A DNA stretch of 64,000 nt, taken from an uncultured Lachnospiraceae bacterium (GTDB lineage Bacteria; Bacillota; Clostridia; Lachnospirales; Lachnospiraceae). This document shows, in pieces, positions 50,105 to 59,422 of the stretch. The translations under genes and the position numbers were made by a program. The DNA lies in NCBI GenBank assembly GCA_910577045.1, contig CAJTLB010000014.1:23305-87304 (forward strand), given 5' to 3'. The first letter of the stretch is position 1. Each line of letters opens with the position of its first letter. The notes under the pieces were generated by a model. It did no database searches. It saw nothing but the letters and a program-made list of their open reading frames with translations, and was not told the DNA's origin.

Positions 50105-51781
50105 TCAGCCGCCTGACAATCCAGCAGAGGCGGCTTTCATTACTTGCTTTTTTTGGTACATTTCTTGGTCAGCCCGTTCTACTGTATGTAAAATAGATTT
50201 ATCTAACCTAGCATTAAAAATAGCATATCCATCTGCAACTTCCATATGGTATTCTGGTATTACTTGGCATAAATTCTGGATACGGATAGTAATCATGGAA
50301 GCTATTTTTTTATAGGATTCTATAGAAACATCTTTTAAAATAGCACAAAATTCATCTCCGCCAATCCGGTAAACAGTTCCGTATGGGCTAAAAATATCTT
50401 GTATAATTTCGCTGCAAATAATAATATAATAATCTCCAGCACTATGCCCATAGACATCATTAAAATATTTTAGCCGGTTTAAGTCGAACATGGCAATTCC
50501 ATAGGATTGCCGTTCTAAAACAGGGATATTTTGTATGTCTTGTTCAAAAGAAGCTCTATTTTTTAATTTGGTTAAAGGGTCAGTTGCTGCAATTTTTTCT
50601 AGATTATCGGCTTTTTCTTTTGTTTTTTGTAAATCAAGAGAATCTTGTACAATTTTAATAGCAAGTGCAATAATATAAGCTAATAAAGCAAGCCTTGAAA
50701 AACGGGCGGAATCACTGCTTAACATTAAATAATAAGAAATAAAGTCTAAAATTACAGTAATGGCAAGGACTAAAATAAAAATAACATGAAAATGTTTTGC
50801 ATGGAGCAGTTTGATATTTTTTAATTTAATAGTATACTGTTCCTTATTCTTTAAATTCTTTGCTTGTTTTAATAATTTTGAAATAGAAAGCCCAAAAATC
50901 CATAACGTGGACAGTGCAAGGATGCCATGTGTAACAGGAAGGGTTTGTTTAAAGTCAAATATACCTAAATATTGTAAAATACTTGTAATAATAATATCTA
51001 ACCCACTAAGGAAAACTAAAAATTTGCATAGAAATAGGTGCTCTGCATGATAAGTATAACTAATAAACATAATAGCAGGAATGGGCACTAATTTAAGAGA
51101 TAATATAGTATACCAGCTAAAAACAAGATGGTAAGGGATTAGTAGAACCATTAATTGTGTTTCAAACCCTGACCAGGCAGAAAAAGCAATTGCAAAAAGG
51201 GCTAGCCAAAACAGGGAGTGTATAGAGGCAGAAAGCTGTTTACGGAAAGTATAACAGCATATTAAGGCAATACAGCCAATGGCAAACATTAAAGTACATA
51301 CAATAAAAGCGGGAAGTTTATTTACAATAAGATTATAGGTAACATTATTATAGCTTCCAATGCTAATAGGAGGGGCTTTTAGGTTTTTCTTATAATAACA
51401 GCTTTGGCAAACAACAGAAAAAGGTTTTCTGGCCATATAAGGTTCTAGGTCAATAAAGTGTTCTATATTCCCTGGCGTTTTACTAATAGAAAAACGTTCT
51501 GCTGTGTTTTTATAAATCAAGGTATTATCAACATATACCCATACATTGCAATGGCTAGTATAAAGATGGAGGACATCAGAAGTAATAATATTTTCAGGCA
51601 GAGTTCCAGATATAAGGAGGGAAGAGGGTTCGTCCATATAGTGGGAATGGACATTTAATACATAAGGGACTGTCCCAGAAGTATTCGAATATATGGATTG
51701 AAAGTAAAATATATGGTAAAAGCACAAAATAACAACGCTGAAAGCCAGTGCTGCAATATAGAAAAATTTAATTTGGCGCAT
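50105..51781 (-). CDS. Multi-TM diguanylate cyclase (GGDEF)
   Basis: A 558-residue membrane protein: signal anchor (~8-28), an extracellular domain (~35-150), six to eight membrane segments (~155-385) in the style of 7TM sensor proteins, a short coiled linker (QKTKEKADNLEKIAATDPLT) and the GGDEF domain (~390-550) with the intact active site RIGGDEFCAI. It should make cyclic di-GMP from two GTP; the inhibitory RxxD site is not evident. The minus-strand gene starts just before position 51782, and c-di-GMP output may control surface or biofilm genes. Confidence 0.9.
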   Translation of the reverse strand: MRQIKFFYIAALAFSVVILCFYHIFYFQSIYSNTSGTVPYVLNVHSHYMDEPSSLLISGTLPENIITSDVLHLYTSHCNVWVYVDNTLIYKNTAERFSISKTPGNIEHFIDLEPYMARKPFSVVCQSCYYKKNLKAPPISIGSYNNVTYNLIVNKLPAFIVCTLMFAIGCIALICCYTFRKQLSASIHSLFWLALFAIAFSAWSGFETQLMVLLIPYHLVFSWYTILSLKLVPIPAIMFISYTYHAEHLFLCKFLVFLSGLDIIITSILQYLGIFDFKQTLPVTHGILALSTLWIFGLSISKLLKQAKNLKNKEQYTIKLKNIKLLHAKHFHVIFILVLAITVILDFISYYLMLSSDSARFSRLALLAYIIALAIKIVQDSLDLQKTKEKADNLEKIAATDPLTKLKNRASFEQDIQNIPVLERQSYGIAMFDLNRLKYFNDVYGHSAGDYYIIICSEIIQDIFSPYGTVYRIGGDEFCAILKDVSIESYKKIASMITIRIQNLCQVIPEYHMEVADGYAIFNARLDKSILHTVERADQEMYQKKQVMKAASAGLSGG

Positions 51782-51906
51782 AATGACTCCCCCCGAAAAA
51801 ATATATTTTTTTACAAAATATTACTTTTATTATACAAGAGGATATGTAAAAAACCAAGTATTATTTCAAAAAATAGATAGGTTCCTATTATTTAAAAAGA
51901 TAACGC

Positions 51907-51935
51907 TTGTGATTATAGGAAGGAAGAAGTATAAT
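51907..51935 (+). promoter_or_regulatory. Promoter before the 161-residue gene
   Basis: TTGTGA (51907-51912), 17-bp spacer, TATAAT (51930-51935). It decides the downstream start, since an ATG at 51936 would overlap the -10 box. Confidence 0.6.
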
Positions 51936-51965
51936 ATGAATTGGAAGAAGAAAGGAAGGAAAAGG

Positions 51966-52451
51966 ATGAACCCAAGTTATTTTAGAATACAATTACCGAA
52001 AGAAAAAGCGATAGAAAGACTATATAAATGGGATCATTGTATGCCAAAAGAAATAATAAAAACAGATTCTTCCCATTCCGTGCAGGTATCATTAGGCTCC
52101 AATGGACAATGGAAAGGTATTTGCTTATATGTATATGAAAAAAGGGGCTGGACAGTTTTTGAGGATTTATCAGGAGGGTATATGGCAATTCCAGCAGAAA
52201 CATGGAAGGAATTTGCAGAAAAAGATAATTTGGTGGTAGCTGGATATAATGATGCGATTTGTTTTGCAGAGCTAGTTGTTATTATAGATGGGGCAATAAA
52301 AAAAGAATTTTTAGAAGATATGGACAATCCAGAAGAGAATGTAAATTATGGCGAGTTACCAGAAAAAATAGATTCTTGGATAGATGTGGCAGATTTTGTA
52401 GATAAAGATACCCTCGTATATTCGGAAAAAGGGGATGTGTATATTTTTTAA
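51966..52451 (+). CDS. Uncharacterised 161-residue protein
   Basis: The start ATG 51966 is preceded by GGAAGGAAAAGG and by the promoter above. The protein is acidic, with alternating beta-type strands (VQVSLGSNGQWKGICLYVYE), a GGYMAIPAETWKEFAEKDNL segment and an acidic C-terminal tail (MDNPEENVNYGELPEKIDSW). It has no signal peptide or membrane segment. The look is similar to small immunity-type or stress proteins, but no family was recognised. Its neighbour is the LysR gene downstream. Confidence 0.65.
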   Translation: MNPSYFRIQLPKEKAIERLYKWDHCMPKEIIKTDSSHSVQVSLGSNGQWKGICLYVYEKRGWTVFEDLSGGYMAIPAETWKEFAEKDNLVVAGYNDAICFAELVVIIDGAIKKEFLEDMDNPEENVNYGELPEKIDSWIDVADFVDKDTLVYSEKGDVYIF

Positions 52452-52508
52452 GTGGAAATTCTCCTATTCCCTATGAAATTACCAAGAATGGACTGAAAGT
52501 AAGAGAAA

Positions 52509-53405
52509 ATGATAAATATTAGTTTAGAGTATTACCGGATTTTTTATTATATTGGAAAATATGGTTCTATTACAGCAGCGGCACAAAAACTTTCTATTTC
52601 CCAGCCTGCGGTAAGCCAAGGGCTAAAGCAGCTTGAAGAAGGGATTGGGGCAGAATTGTTTATCCGTATTCCAAAAGGCATGCGTTTTACTGCAGAAGGG
52701 GAGAAGCTATATGCCTTTATTGAAAAAGGCTATGAGGCAATACTGCAAGGGGAAAAATGCCTAAAGCAAATGCTTAATATGGAAATGGGGGAAATCCATA
52801 TAGGGGCAAGCGATATGACATTAAAATATTATTTGCTTCCATATTTAGAGCAGTACCATGTTAGGTACCCCAATATTAAGATTATTGTTAGTAATGCGCC
52901 TACCCCTGAGACATTGGCATATTTAAGGGATGGAAGGATTGATTTTGGCGTAGTAAGCTCTCCCTTTAAACAAGAGAATTTAAAGGTCTGGCATGTAAGG
53001 CAGGTAAAAGATATTTTTATTGCAGGGAATAAATTTGCCGATCTAAAGGGAAGAATATTAAGTTATAAGGAGCTTTCTTTGCTGCCAACTCTTTTTTTAG
53101 AGAAAAATACGAGTACCCGTGCCTATTTAGATACATTTTTAAAAGGGCAAAATGTGGTATGTAGCCCAGAAATTGAACTTGCTACTAGTGATATGTTAGT
53201 ACAGTTTGCAAGAAGGAATATGGGGGTTGCAGGGGTAGTGCGGGATTTTGCAGAAGAATATTTAGAAAGTGGGGAAGTATTCCAATTGGAATTTGACTGC
53301 CCTATACCAGAACGGAGTTTTTGTATTGTAAAAAATAAGAATTTGCCTGGTTCTTTGGCAGCAACAAAATTATTGGAAAGTATTCTTAAAACAGAAGAAG
53401 GCTAA
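52509..53405 (+). CDS. LysR family transcriptional regulator
   Basis: The 298-residue protein begins with the LysR helix-turn-helix, YGSITAAAQKLSISQPAVSQ (~ residues 17-36), followed by the LEEGIGAELF wing and the PBP2-like effector domain (~90-290). The effector is unknown. It probably binds T-N11-A palindromes; one such dyad follows at 53426-53440 upstream of purA. It has only a weak ribosome binding site (AAGAGAA). Confidence 0.9.
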   Translation: MINISLEYYRIFYYIGKYGSITAAAQKLSISQPAVSQGLKQLEEGIGAELFIRIPKGMRFTAEGEKLYAFIEKGYEAILQGEKCLKQMLNMEMGEIHIGASDMTLKYYLLPYLEQYHVRYPNIKIIVSNAPTPETLAYLRDGRIDFGVVSSPFKQENLKVWHVRQVKDIFIAGNKFADLKGRILSYKELSLLPTLFLEKNTSTRAYLDTFLKGQNVVCSPEIELATSDMLVQFARRNMGVAGVVRDFAEEYLESGEVFQLEFDCPIPERSFCIVKNKNLPGSLAATKLLESILKTEEG

Positions 53406-53425
53406 AATAGAAATTTGTTATTCAT

Positions 53426-53440
53426 ATAAGTAATACTTAT
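53426..53440. promoter_or_regulatory. LysR-type dyad ATAAGTA-A-TACTTAT
   Basis: A 15-bp perfect dyad, ATAAGTAATACTTAT, just downstream of the LysR gene and ~95 bp before purA. The T-N11-A form suits a LysR operator, but binding is an inference. Confidence 0.4.
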
Positions 53441-53462
53441 ATTAAATATAATAAACATTGAT

Positions 53463-53491
53463 TTTACTTATAGTATAGAATCAATTATACT
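53463..53491 (+). promoter_or_regulatory. Promoter for purA
   Basis: TTTACT (53463-53468), 17-bp spacer, TATACT (53486-53491), 34 bp before the purA start. Confidence 0.55.
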
Positions 53492-53524
53492 AATTAGGCA
53501 AGAACATTGAAGGAGGAAGAACAA

Positions 53525-54802
53525 ATGGTAAGAGCTATTGTTGGAGCTAACTGGGGTGACGAGGGGAAAGGTAAAATTACAGATATGCTTGCAAAGGAAT
53601 CAGATATTATTATCCGGTTCCAAGGAGGAAGTAATGCAGGCCATACGATTATTAACGATTATGGGAAATTTGCGTTGCATTTATTGCCTTCAGGGGTATT
53701 TTATAGCCATACTACCAGTATTATAGGGAATGGCGTAGCTTTAAATATACCATATTTATTAAAAGAAATAAAGGATCTGGAGAGTAAGGGGGTGCCAACG
53801 CCAAAGATATTAGTATCTGACCGTGCGCAGATTATGATGCCATACCATATTTTGCTGGATACTTATGAAGAGGCAAGGCTTGCTGGGAATTCATTTGGTT
53901 CTACAAAATCTGGGATTGCCCCATTTTATTCAGATAAATATGCAAAGATAGGGTTCCAAGTAAGCGAATTATTTGATAAAGAATATTTAAAAGAAAAGGT
54001 AGAACGTGTTTGTGAATTAAAGAATGTATTATTTGAACATTTATATCATAAACCTAAGTTAAACCCAGAGAAAGTATACCAGACATTGCTGGAATACAGG
54101 GATATGGTAGAACCATATGTCTGTGATGTTTCTGCTTATTTACATGAAGCAATAAAAGAAGAGAAAAATATTTTATTGGAAGGCCAGCTAGGTTCCTTAA
54201 AAGATCCAGACCATGGCATTTACCCAATGGTAACATCATCTTCTACCTTGGCTGCATATGGGGCAATCGGGGCTGGTATCCCGCCATATGAGATTAAAAA
54301 TATTACAGTGGTGGTAAAAGCATATTCTAGTGCAGTAGGTGCTGGGGCATTTGTATCAGAAATTTTTGGGGAAGAGGGAGATGAATTAAGGAGGCGAGGC
54401 GGAGATGGCGGAGAATTTGGCGCAACAACAGGACGCCCAAGGCGTATGGGCTGGTTTGATGCAGTAGCGACACGGTATGGCTGCCGTATCCAAGGTGCAA
54501 CAGAAGCTGTCCTTACGGTATTAGATGTATTAGGATATCTAGAAGAACTCCCTATTTGTGTAGGGTATGAGATAGATGGAAAAGTAACGAAGGATTTCCC
54601 AACAACAAGAGAGCTAGAAAAGGCGAAGCCCGTTTATAAAAAACTTCCAGGCTGGAAATCAGAAATCCGTGGGATCAAGGATTACCGGGATCTTCCACAG
54701 GAATGTAAAGATTATATTGATACAATTGAACAAGAAATTGGCGTTCCAATTACTATGGTATCAAATGGGCCAGGCAGGGATGAGATTATTAGAAGAAAAT
54801 AA
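53525..54802 (+). CDS. purA: Adenylosuccinate synthetase
   Basis: The 425-residue enzyme converts IMP, aspartate and GTP to adenylosuccinate, the first committed step to AMP. It has the P-loop-like ANWGDEGKGKITDML (~ residues 7-21), the GGSNAGHTI element, SSSTLAAYGAIGAG and RPRRMGWFDAV near the C-terminus. ATG 53525 is preferred over the in-frame TTG 53507 because AGGAGG lies between the two, at 53511-53516. A HAD phosphatase gene follows 14 bp after the stop. Confidence 0.96.
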   Translation: MVRAIVGANWGDEGKGKITDMLAKESDIIIRFQGGSNAGHTIINDYGKFALHLLPSGVFYSHTTSIIGNGVALNIPYLLKEIKDLESKGVPTPKILVSDRAQIMMPYHILLDTYEEARLAGNSFGSTKSGIAPFYSDKYAKIGFQVSELFDKEYLKEKVERVCELKNVLFEHLYHKPKLNPEKVYQTLLEYRDMVEPYVCDVSAYLHEAIKEEKNILLEGQLGSLKDPDHGIYPMVTSSSTLAAYGAIGAGIPPYEIKNITVVVKAYSSAVGAGAFVSEIFGEEGDELRRRGGDGGEFGATTGRPRRMGWFDAVATRYGCRIQGATEAVLTVLDVLGYLEELPICVGYEIDGKVTKDFPTTRELEKAKPVYKKLPGWKSEIRGIKDYRDLPQECKDYIDTIEQEIGVPITMVSNGPGRDEIIRRK

Positions 54803-54816
54803 TAAGGAAGTAGGCT

Positions 54817-55422
54817 ATGAAGGAAAAAATAAATACGGTTGTATTTGATATTGGAAATGTGCTTGCAGGGTTTGACTGGCAAAGTTATCTTTCACAGTTT
54901 GGGTTTTTAAAGGAAATAGAATCTAGAATAGCAAAGGCTACATTCCTTAGTGATAATTGGAAAGAGGTAGACCGCGGCGTAAAGCCAGATAAGGAAATTT
55001 ATGCGGACTGTTTAAAAGAGGTTCCTGATTTAGAACAAGAACTTTTAAAGGTTTGGGCAGGCCGGGCTACGATTGTAAAAGAATATGAATATGCTACAGA
55101 GTGGATTCTTTCTTTGAAAAGAAAGGGGATTTCTGTCTATTTACTTTCTAATTATGGAAAAACGCCATTTGAGGCAGCAAAGAAAACATTTTCATTTTTC
55201 CAACATGTAGATGGAATGGTAATTTCCTATGAGGTAAAGCATATTAAGCCAGAGCCAGAGATTTACCAGGAATTAATTAGGCGTTTTCAGATTGTTCCAA
55301 AAGAAACTGTTTTTATAGATGATATAAGGGAAAACCTAAAGGCAGCAGAAGAGTTTGGGATAGGCACAATTTTATTTACCTCAAAAGAAGAGGTCCAGAA
55401 ACATTTAGATTTTATGATTTGA
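54817..55422 (+). CDS. HAD-superfamily phosphatase (YihX-like)
   Basis: The 201-residue protein has HAD motif I VVFDIGNVLAGFD (nucleophile Asp ~ residue 10; the acid/base Asp of DxD is replaced by Gly as in YihX-type members), motif II YLLSNYG, a Lys-motif region KHIKPEPEIYQEL and motif IV VFIDDIRENLKAA. It is a small-molecule phosphatase, possibly acting on sugar phosphates; substrate not predictable. It starts 14 bp after purA and is likely co-transcribed with it. Confidence 0.88.
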   Translation: MKEKINTVVFDIGNVLAGFDWQSYLSQFGFLKEIESRIAKATFLSDNWKEVDRGVKPDKEIYADCLKEVPDLEQELLKVWAGRATIVKEYEYATEWILSLKRKGISVYLLSNYGKTPFEAAKKTFSFFQHVDGMVISYEVKHIKPEPEIYQELIRRFQIVPKETVFIDDIRENLKAAEEFGIGTILFTSKEEVQKHLDFMI

Positions 55423-55447
55423 CAAGGATAGTGAATTATGTTATAGT
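55419..55447 (+). promoter_or_regulatory. Promoter for the lysine riboswitch-dapA transcript
   Basis: TTGACA (55419-55424), 17-bp spacer, TATAGT (55442-55447). The -35 box overlaps the stop codon of the HAD gene. Confidence 0.75.
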
Positions 55448-55463
55448 AAAAATAATATAATAG

Positions 55464-55630
55464 TTTAGTAGAGGTTGCGTTTTTCATTAGTATGCTGTAG
55501 GATATACAGGGATAGGTGATTGCAGTTGAAAGGGGACAACGCCGAAGGGGCAAAGCTGCCTGGATGCTTTGTTTCTGGGCATACAGTTAAGAGCTGTATG
55601 ACTGTCATCAGTAATGATGGGGCGCTACAA
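55464..55630 (+). promoter_or_regulatory. Lysine riboswitch (L box)
   Basis: The aptamer runs from GTAGAGGTTGCG (55468-55479) to GGGCGCTAC (55620-55628), whose ends pair as P1. Inside are AGTATGCTG, the strongly conserved GCCGAAGGGGC (55551-55561), CTGGATGCTTTG and ACTGTCATCAGTAATGATGG. Lysine binding is expected to promote the downstream terminator. Confidence 0.93.
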
Positions 55631-55654
55631 TGTAGATAATTGTTATGTGAAGAT

Positions 55655-55684
55655 ACCGCCCTATATAGGGCGGTTTTATTTTTG
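55655..55684 (+). terminator. Riboswitch-controlled terminator before dapA
   Basis: ACCGCCCTATATAGGGCGGT (55655-55674) is a perfect hairpin followed by TTTATTTTT. Confidence 0.9.
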
Positions 55685-55696
55685 GGAGGTAAGGCT

Positions 55697-56587
55697 ATGG
55701 CAATTTTTAAAGGAGCAGGGGTTGCAATTGTAACTCCATTTACAAGTGATAATCAGGTAGATTATAAGAAACTAGGGGAACTTATTGACTTTCAAGTAGA
55801 AAATGGGACAGATGCAATTATTATTTGTGGGACAACAGGAGAATCTTCTACCTTAACACATGAAGAGCATATTGAATGTATCCGCTATGCAGTAGAGAAA
55901 ACAGCAAAAAGAATCCCTGTTGTGGCAGGGACGGGATCAAATTGTACAGAAACAGCAGTATATTTGTCACAAGAGGCAGAAAAGGTAGGGGCAGATGGGT
56001 TGCTTTTAGTAACGCCATATTATAATAAAGCAACACAGAAAGGGTTAATTAAGCATTTTACAACAATTGCGGATTCGGTAAAATTGCCAGTTATTTTATA
56101 TAATGTGCAAAGCAGGACTGGGTGTAATATTTTGCCAGAAACAGCAGCAGAATTAGCAAAAAATGTAGAAAATATTGTAGCAATTAAAGAAGCAAGCGGA
56201 AATATTAGCCAGATTGCAAAATTGGCGGCATTGACAAATGGTTCTATTGATATTTACTCTGGAAATGATGATCAGATTGTGCCAATTCTTTCCCTTGGGG
56301 GGATAGGGGTTATTTCGGTTCTTTCTAATATTGCGCCAAAACAGACACATACTATTGTGGCAGAGTATCTGGCAGGGAACGTAACAGAAAGTGCAAAATT
56401 ACAGTTAAAGGCCCTTCCATTGGCAGATGCGTTATTCTGTGAAGTAAACCCAATCCCAGTTAAGGCAGCATTGAACTTAATGGGGTTTAAGGTAGGGGGG
56501 CTGCGTATGCCACTTACTGACATTGAGCCACAGAACCAAGAAAAACTGCGAAAAGCAATGATAGAGTATGGAATTTTACAAAAATAA
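55697..56587 (+). CDS. dapA: 4-Hydroxy-tetrahydrodipicolinate synthase
   Basis: The 296-residue enzyme condenses pyruvate and aspartate semialdehyde, the first step of lysine and diaminopimelate synthesis. It has the family start GAGVAIVTPFTSDNQVDYKK, CGTTGESSTLTHEEH (~ residues 43-57), YNVQSRTG, and the Schiff-base Lys in VAIKEASGN (~ residue 161). ATG 55697 fits the family start, with GGGAGGTAAGG before it; ATG 55640 upstream is in the leader. The upstream lysine riboswitch means lysine represses it. dapB follows after 33 bp. Confidence 0.97.
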   Translation: MAIFKGAGVAIVTPFTSDNQVDYKKLGELIDFQVENGTDAIIICGTTGESSTLTHEEHIECIRYAVEKTAKRIPVVAGTGSNCTETAVYLSQEAEKVGADGLLLVTPYYNKATQKGLIKHFTTIADSVKLPVILYNVQSRTGCNILPETAAELAKNVENIVAIKEASGNISQIAKLAALTNGSIDIYSGNDDQIVPILSLGGIGVISVLSNIAPKQTHTIVAEYLAGNVTESAKLQLKALPLADALFCEVNPIPVKAALNLMGFKVGGLRMPLTDIEPQNQEKLRKAMIEYGILQK

Positions 56588-56620
56588 AATGAAATAGGAA
56601 TCCTAAGAAAAGAGGGACAT

Positions 56621-57373
56621 ATGACAAAAATTATAATGTGTGGCTGTAATGGGAAGATGGGGCAGGTAATTTCTTCCTTAGTCCAACAGGATATAGATGC
56701 AGAGATTGTGGCAGGGATTGATCTGTTGGCAGGAAAAAATGAGTATCCAGTGTTTCCTAAATTTTCGGAATGTATGGTAGAGGCAGATGTAGTTATTGAT
56801 TTTTCATCTCCTATTGTACTTACAGAAATGCTTGCTTATGCAGTAGAAAGGCAGGTCCCTGTAGTATTGTGCAGTACAGGGTATTCTAAAGAGCAATTAG
56901 AGGAGATTGAACAGGCATCAAAGAAAGTAGCTTTACTTCGGTCTGCAAATATGAGCCTTGGCATTAATGTATTATTAAAATTAGTGCAGGCAGCAGCAAA
57001 AGTATTGTCAACAGCGGATTTTGACATGGAAATAGTAGAAAAACACCATAACCAAAAGCTAGATGCGCCAAGTGGGACAGCACTTGCACTTGCAGATGCC
57101 ATAAATAACGTGTTAAACCAAGAATATCAATATCAGTATGACCGTTCTAAGGAAAGAAAGAAACGTGATAAAAAAGAAATTGGCATTAGCGCTGTCCGTG
57201 GGGGCAGTATTGTTGGGGAGCATGATGTGATTTTTGCAGGGACAGATGAAGTAATTACATTACAACATACCGCATATTCCAAGGCTATTTTTGGAAAAGG
57301 CGCTATATCGGCGGCTAAGTTTTTGGTAGGAAAGCCTGCTGGGCTGTATGGAATGGGTGACGTGGTTGGATAG
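56621..57373 (+). CDS. dapB: 4-Hydroxy-tetrahydrodipicolinate reductase
   Basis: The 250-residue NAD(P)H-dependent enzyme reduces the DapA product. It has the dinucleotide-binding GCNGKMGQ (~ residues 7-14), DFSSPIVL, the active-site EKHHNQKLDAPSGTALALAD (~142-161) with catalytic His/His/Lys, and a C-terminal LYGMGDVVG. Length fits the family. It is transcribed with dapA under the lysine riboswitch, and a strong terminator directly follows the stop. Confidence 0.97.
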   Translation: MTKIIMCGCNGKMGQVISSLVQQDIDAEIVAGIDLLAGKNEYPVFPKFSECMVEADVVIDFSSPIVLTEMLAYAVERQVPVVLCSTGYSKEQLEEIEQASKKVALLRSANMSLGINVLLKLVQAAAKVLSTADFDMEIVEKHHNQKLDAPSGTALALADAINNVLNQEYQYQYDRSKERKKRDKKEIGISAVRGGSIVGEHDVIFAGTDEVITLQHTAYSKAIFGKGAISAAKFLVGKPAGLYGMGDVVG

Positions 57374-57377
57374 GCAA

Positions 57378-57410
57378 AAAAGTTGAGGCTGGTAACGGCC
57401 TCAACTTTTC
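57378..57410 (+). terminator. dapAB terminator
   Basis: AAAAGTTGAGGC (57378-57389) pairs with GCCTCAACTTTT (57398-57409), 8-base loop. Confidence 0.9.
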
Positions 57411-57451
57411 TGTGTGAGTTTCATAAAATAGACACAATTGTTTGATAAAAT

Positions 57452-57460
57452 TGATATAAT
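57452..57460 (+). promoter_or_regulatory. Extended -10 promoter of the ABC export operon
   Basis: TGATATAAT (57452-57460) lies ~56 bp before the ATPase gene; no good -35 at standard spacing. Confidence 0.5.
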
Positions 57461-57516
57461 TCTGGCAGAGGAAGAAGCAGCTTCCGAAATATGCCAAATT
57501 TTAAGGAGGGAACATT

Positions 57517-58560
57517 TTGATAGAGGTAAAAAATCTAGTAAAGCAGTATGGGGACCATATAGCGGTTGACCATTTAAGCTTTACTGTAGAAAAAGGCCAG
57601 ATTTATGGTTTCTTAGGGCCAAATGGTGCTGGGAAATCCACCACTATGAATATTATGACAGGGTATCTGTCAGCAACAGAAGGAGAAGTTTTAATTAACG
57701 GGCACAATATTTTTGAAGAGCCAGAAGAGGCAAAGAAATGTATTGGTTATCTTCCAGAGCAGCCCCCTCTTTATATGGATATGACACCATTAGAATATCT
57801 ATATTTTGTGGCAGAATTAAAAAAGATCCCTAAGGCAGACCGTGCCCAGATGATAGCGGATATTATGAAATTAGTTAAGATTACAGATGTCTGTGAAAGA
57901 TTGATCCGAAATTTGTCAAAAGGTTATAAGCAGCGTGTAGGGCTTGCCCAGGCAATTATGGGTTATCCAGAAATTATTATTTTAGATGAGCCAACCGTAG
58001 GGCTTGATCCAAAACAAATTATAGAAATCCGGGATTTAATTAAGACATTAAGCGAAAAGCATACAGTTATTTTAAGTTCCCATATTCTTTCAGAGGTAAG
58101 TGCTGTCTGTGATTATGTAATGATTATTGCACATGGGAAATTAGTTGCAAGTGATACCCCAGATAATTTAAGTAAATTAATGCTTGGGTCAAATGTATTG
58201 GATTTAACAATAAAGGGAAATAAAACTATGATCCATGAGATGGTGTCAGCCCTTCCTGATATTGACAGTATGGAAGTGCATGATTCTGCTGAGCCGGGCT
58301 GTGTGGATATTGTAGTAAAATCCCCACAGAATGTGGATGTAAGAGAAGAATTGTTTTATAAGTTTAGTGAAGCGAAGTGCCCAATTATGATGATGAAATC
58401 TTCTAATATGTCGCTTGAGGAAGTATTCTTGGAATTGACAACGGACAAGGCATCTACTAAACAGGAGAAAAAGAAAACATTCTTTAAGAAGAAGGAAGAA
58501 GAAAATAAGAAGGAAGAGAATAAGGAAGAAAAGGAGAGTAGCAATGAGAGCAATATATAA
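57517..58560 (+). CDS. ABC transporter ATP-binding protein (GldA-like)
   Basis: The 347-residue protein starts at TTG 57517 with AAGGAGGG 6 bases upstream. It has Walker A GPNGAGKSTTMNI (~36-48), the Q-loop, signature LSKGYKQRVGLAQA (~131-144), Walker B IIILDEPTVGLDP and the H-loop SSHILSE. The C-terminal Lys/Glu tail (~315-347) is low complexity. It overlaps the permease gene by 17 bp. It powers the membrane partners encoded downstream. Such operons are related to GldAFG of gliding bacteria, but here the transported molecule is unknown. Confidence 0.93.
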   Translation: MIEVKNLVKQYGDHIAVDHLSFTVEKGQIYGFLGPNGAGKSTTMNIMTGYLSATEGEVLINGHNIFEEPEEAKKCIGYLPEQPPLYMDMTPLEYLYFVAELKKIPKADRAQMIADIMKLVKITDVCERLIRNLSKGYKQRVGLAQAIMGYPEIIILDEPTVGLDPKQIIEIRDLIKTLSEKHTVILSSHILSEVSAVCDYVMIIAHGKLVASDTPDNLSKLMLGSNVLDLTIKGNKTMIHEMVSALPDIDSMEVHDSAEPGCVDIVVKSPQNVDVREELFYKFSEAKCPIMMMKSSNMSLEEVFLELTTDKASTKQEKKKTFFKKKEEENKKEENKEEKESSNESNI

Positions 58561-59410
58561 AAAAGAGTTTAAATCCTATTTTAATTCTATGATGGGTTAT
58601 GTTTTTGTTGCGTTTCTCCTTGTGGCAGTTAGTATTTATTTTTCAGGCTATAATCTGGGTATGGGGTATCCGCTGCTTGGCATAACATTATCTTCAGTTA
58701 CTTTCTTGTTTTTAATTTTGGTTCCTGTGCTTACTATGAGGAGTTTGTCAGAGGAACAAAAAAATAAAACAGACCAGTTGTTATATACATCTCCAGTTTC
58801 TGTTGGGGAAATTGTATTTGGGAAATATTTGGCGTTAGTTAGTGTGTTTGCTATTCCTATGGTAGTCATTTGTTTTTATCCAATTATTATGGATGCATAT
58901 GGGACGATTGATTTTGGTATGGCATATGTGGCTATTTTTGGCTTTTTCCTTTTAGGATGTGCCTATATTTCGGTTGGGTTATTTATTTCTTCAATTACAG
59001 AAAGCCAGATTATAGCAGCAGTTATCTCTTTCAGTGTATTGTTATTCTCCTATTTAATGTCTGGGATTGCAGGCTTTTTTTCGGATACAGCAATTACGTC
59101 TTTACTTGCATTTACAGTGCTTTTGCTTGTATTTTGCCTAATTTATTATATTATGGCTAAGAATATAATTGCTTCCTGTGGAGTATTTGTGATAGGGGAA
59201 GTAATACTGGTTGTATTATATTTTGTAAAAAAGACATGGTTTGAAGGCGCAATAGCGAAAGTACTTGGTACATTCGATTTAACAGCAGCTTCTACAAATA
59301 TGATACAAAATGGTATTCTGGATATTACAGATATTGTATTTTATCTCTCTATTATTGGATTGTTCTTGTTTTTTACAGTACAGTCAATCCAAAAGAAGAG
59401 ATGGAGCTAG
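58544..59410 (+). CDS. ABC-2 type permease (GldF-like)
   Basis: A 288-residue membrane protein with six hydrophobic segments. It begins MRAIYKKEFKSYFNSMMGYV, the typical ABC-2/GldF start, and the region LTMRSLSEEQKNKTDQLLYT (~ residues 63-82) is a family motif. Overlap of 17 bp with the ATPase gene indicates coupled synthesis. It forms the membrane channel of the ABC exporter with the downstream GldG-like protein. GAAAAGGAGAG lies before the ATG. Confidence 0.9.
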   Translation: MRAIYKKEFKSYFNSMMGYVFVAFLLVAVSIYFSGYNLGMGYPLLGITLSSVTFLFLILVPVLTMRSLSEEQKNKTDQLLYTSPVSVGEIVFGKYLALVSVFAIPMVVICFYPIIMDAYGTIDFGMAYVAIFGFFLLGCAYISVGLFISSITESQIIAAVISFSVLLFSYLMSGIAGFFSDTAITSLLAFTVLLLVFCLIYYIMAKNIIASCGVFVIGEVILVVLYFVKKTWFEGAIAKVLGTFDLTAASTNMIQNGILDITDIVFYLSIIGLFLFFTVQSIQKKRWS

Positions 59411-59422
59411 GAGGAACCTTAA

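Noticed and set aside
53507..53524. TTG start for purA at 53507
   Set aside because: It would place the AGGAGG ribosome site inside the gene; ATG 53525 is the family start.
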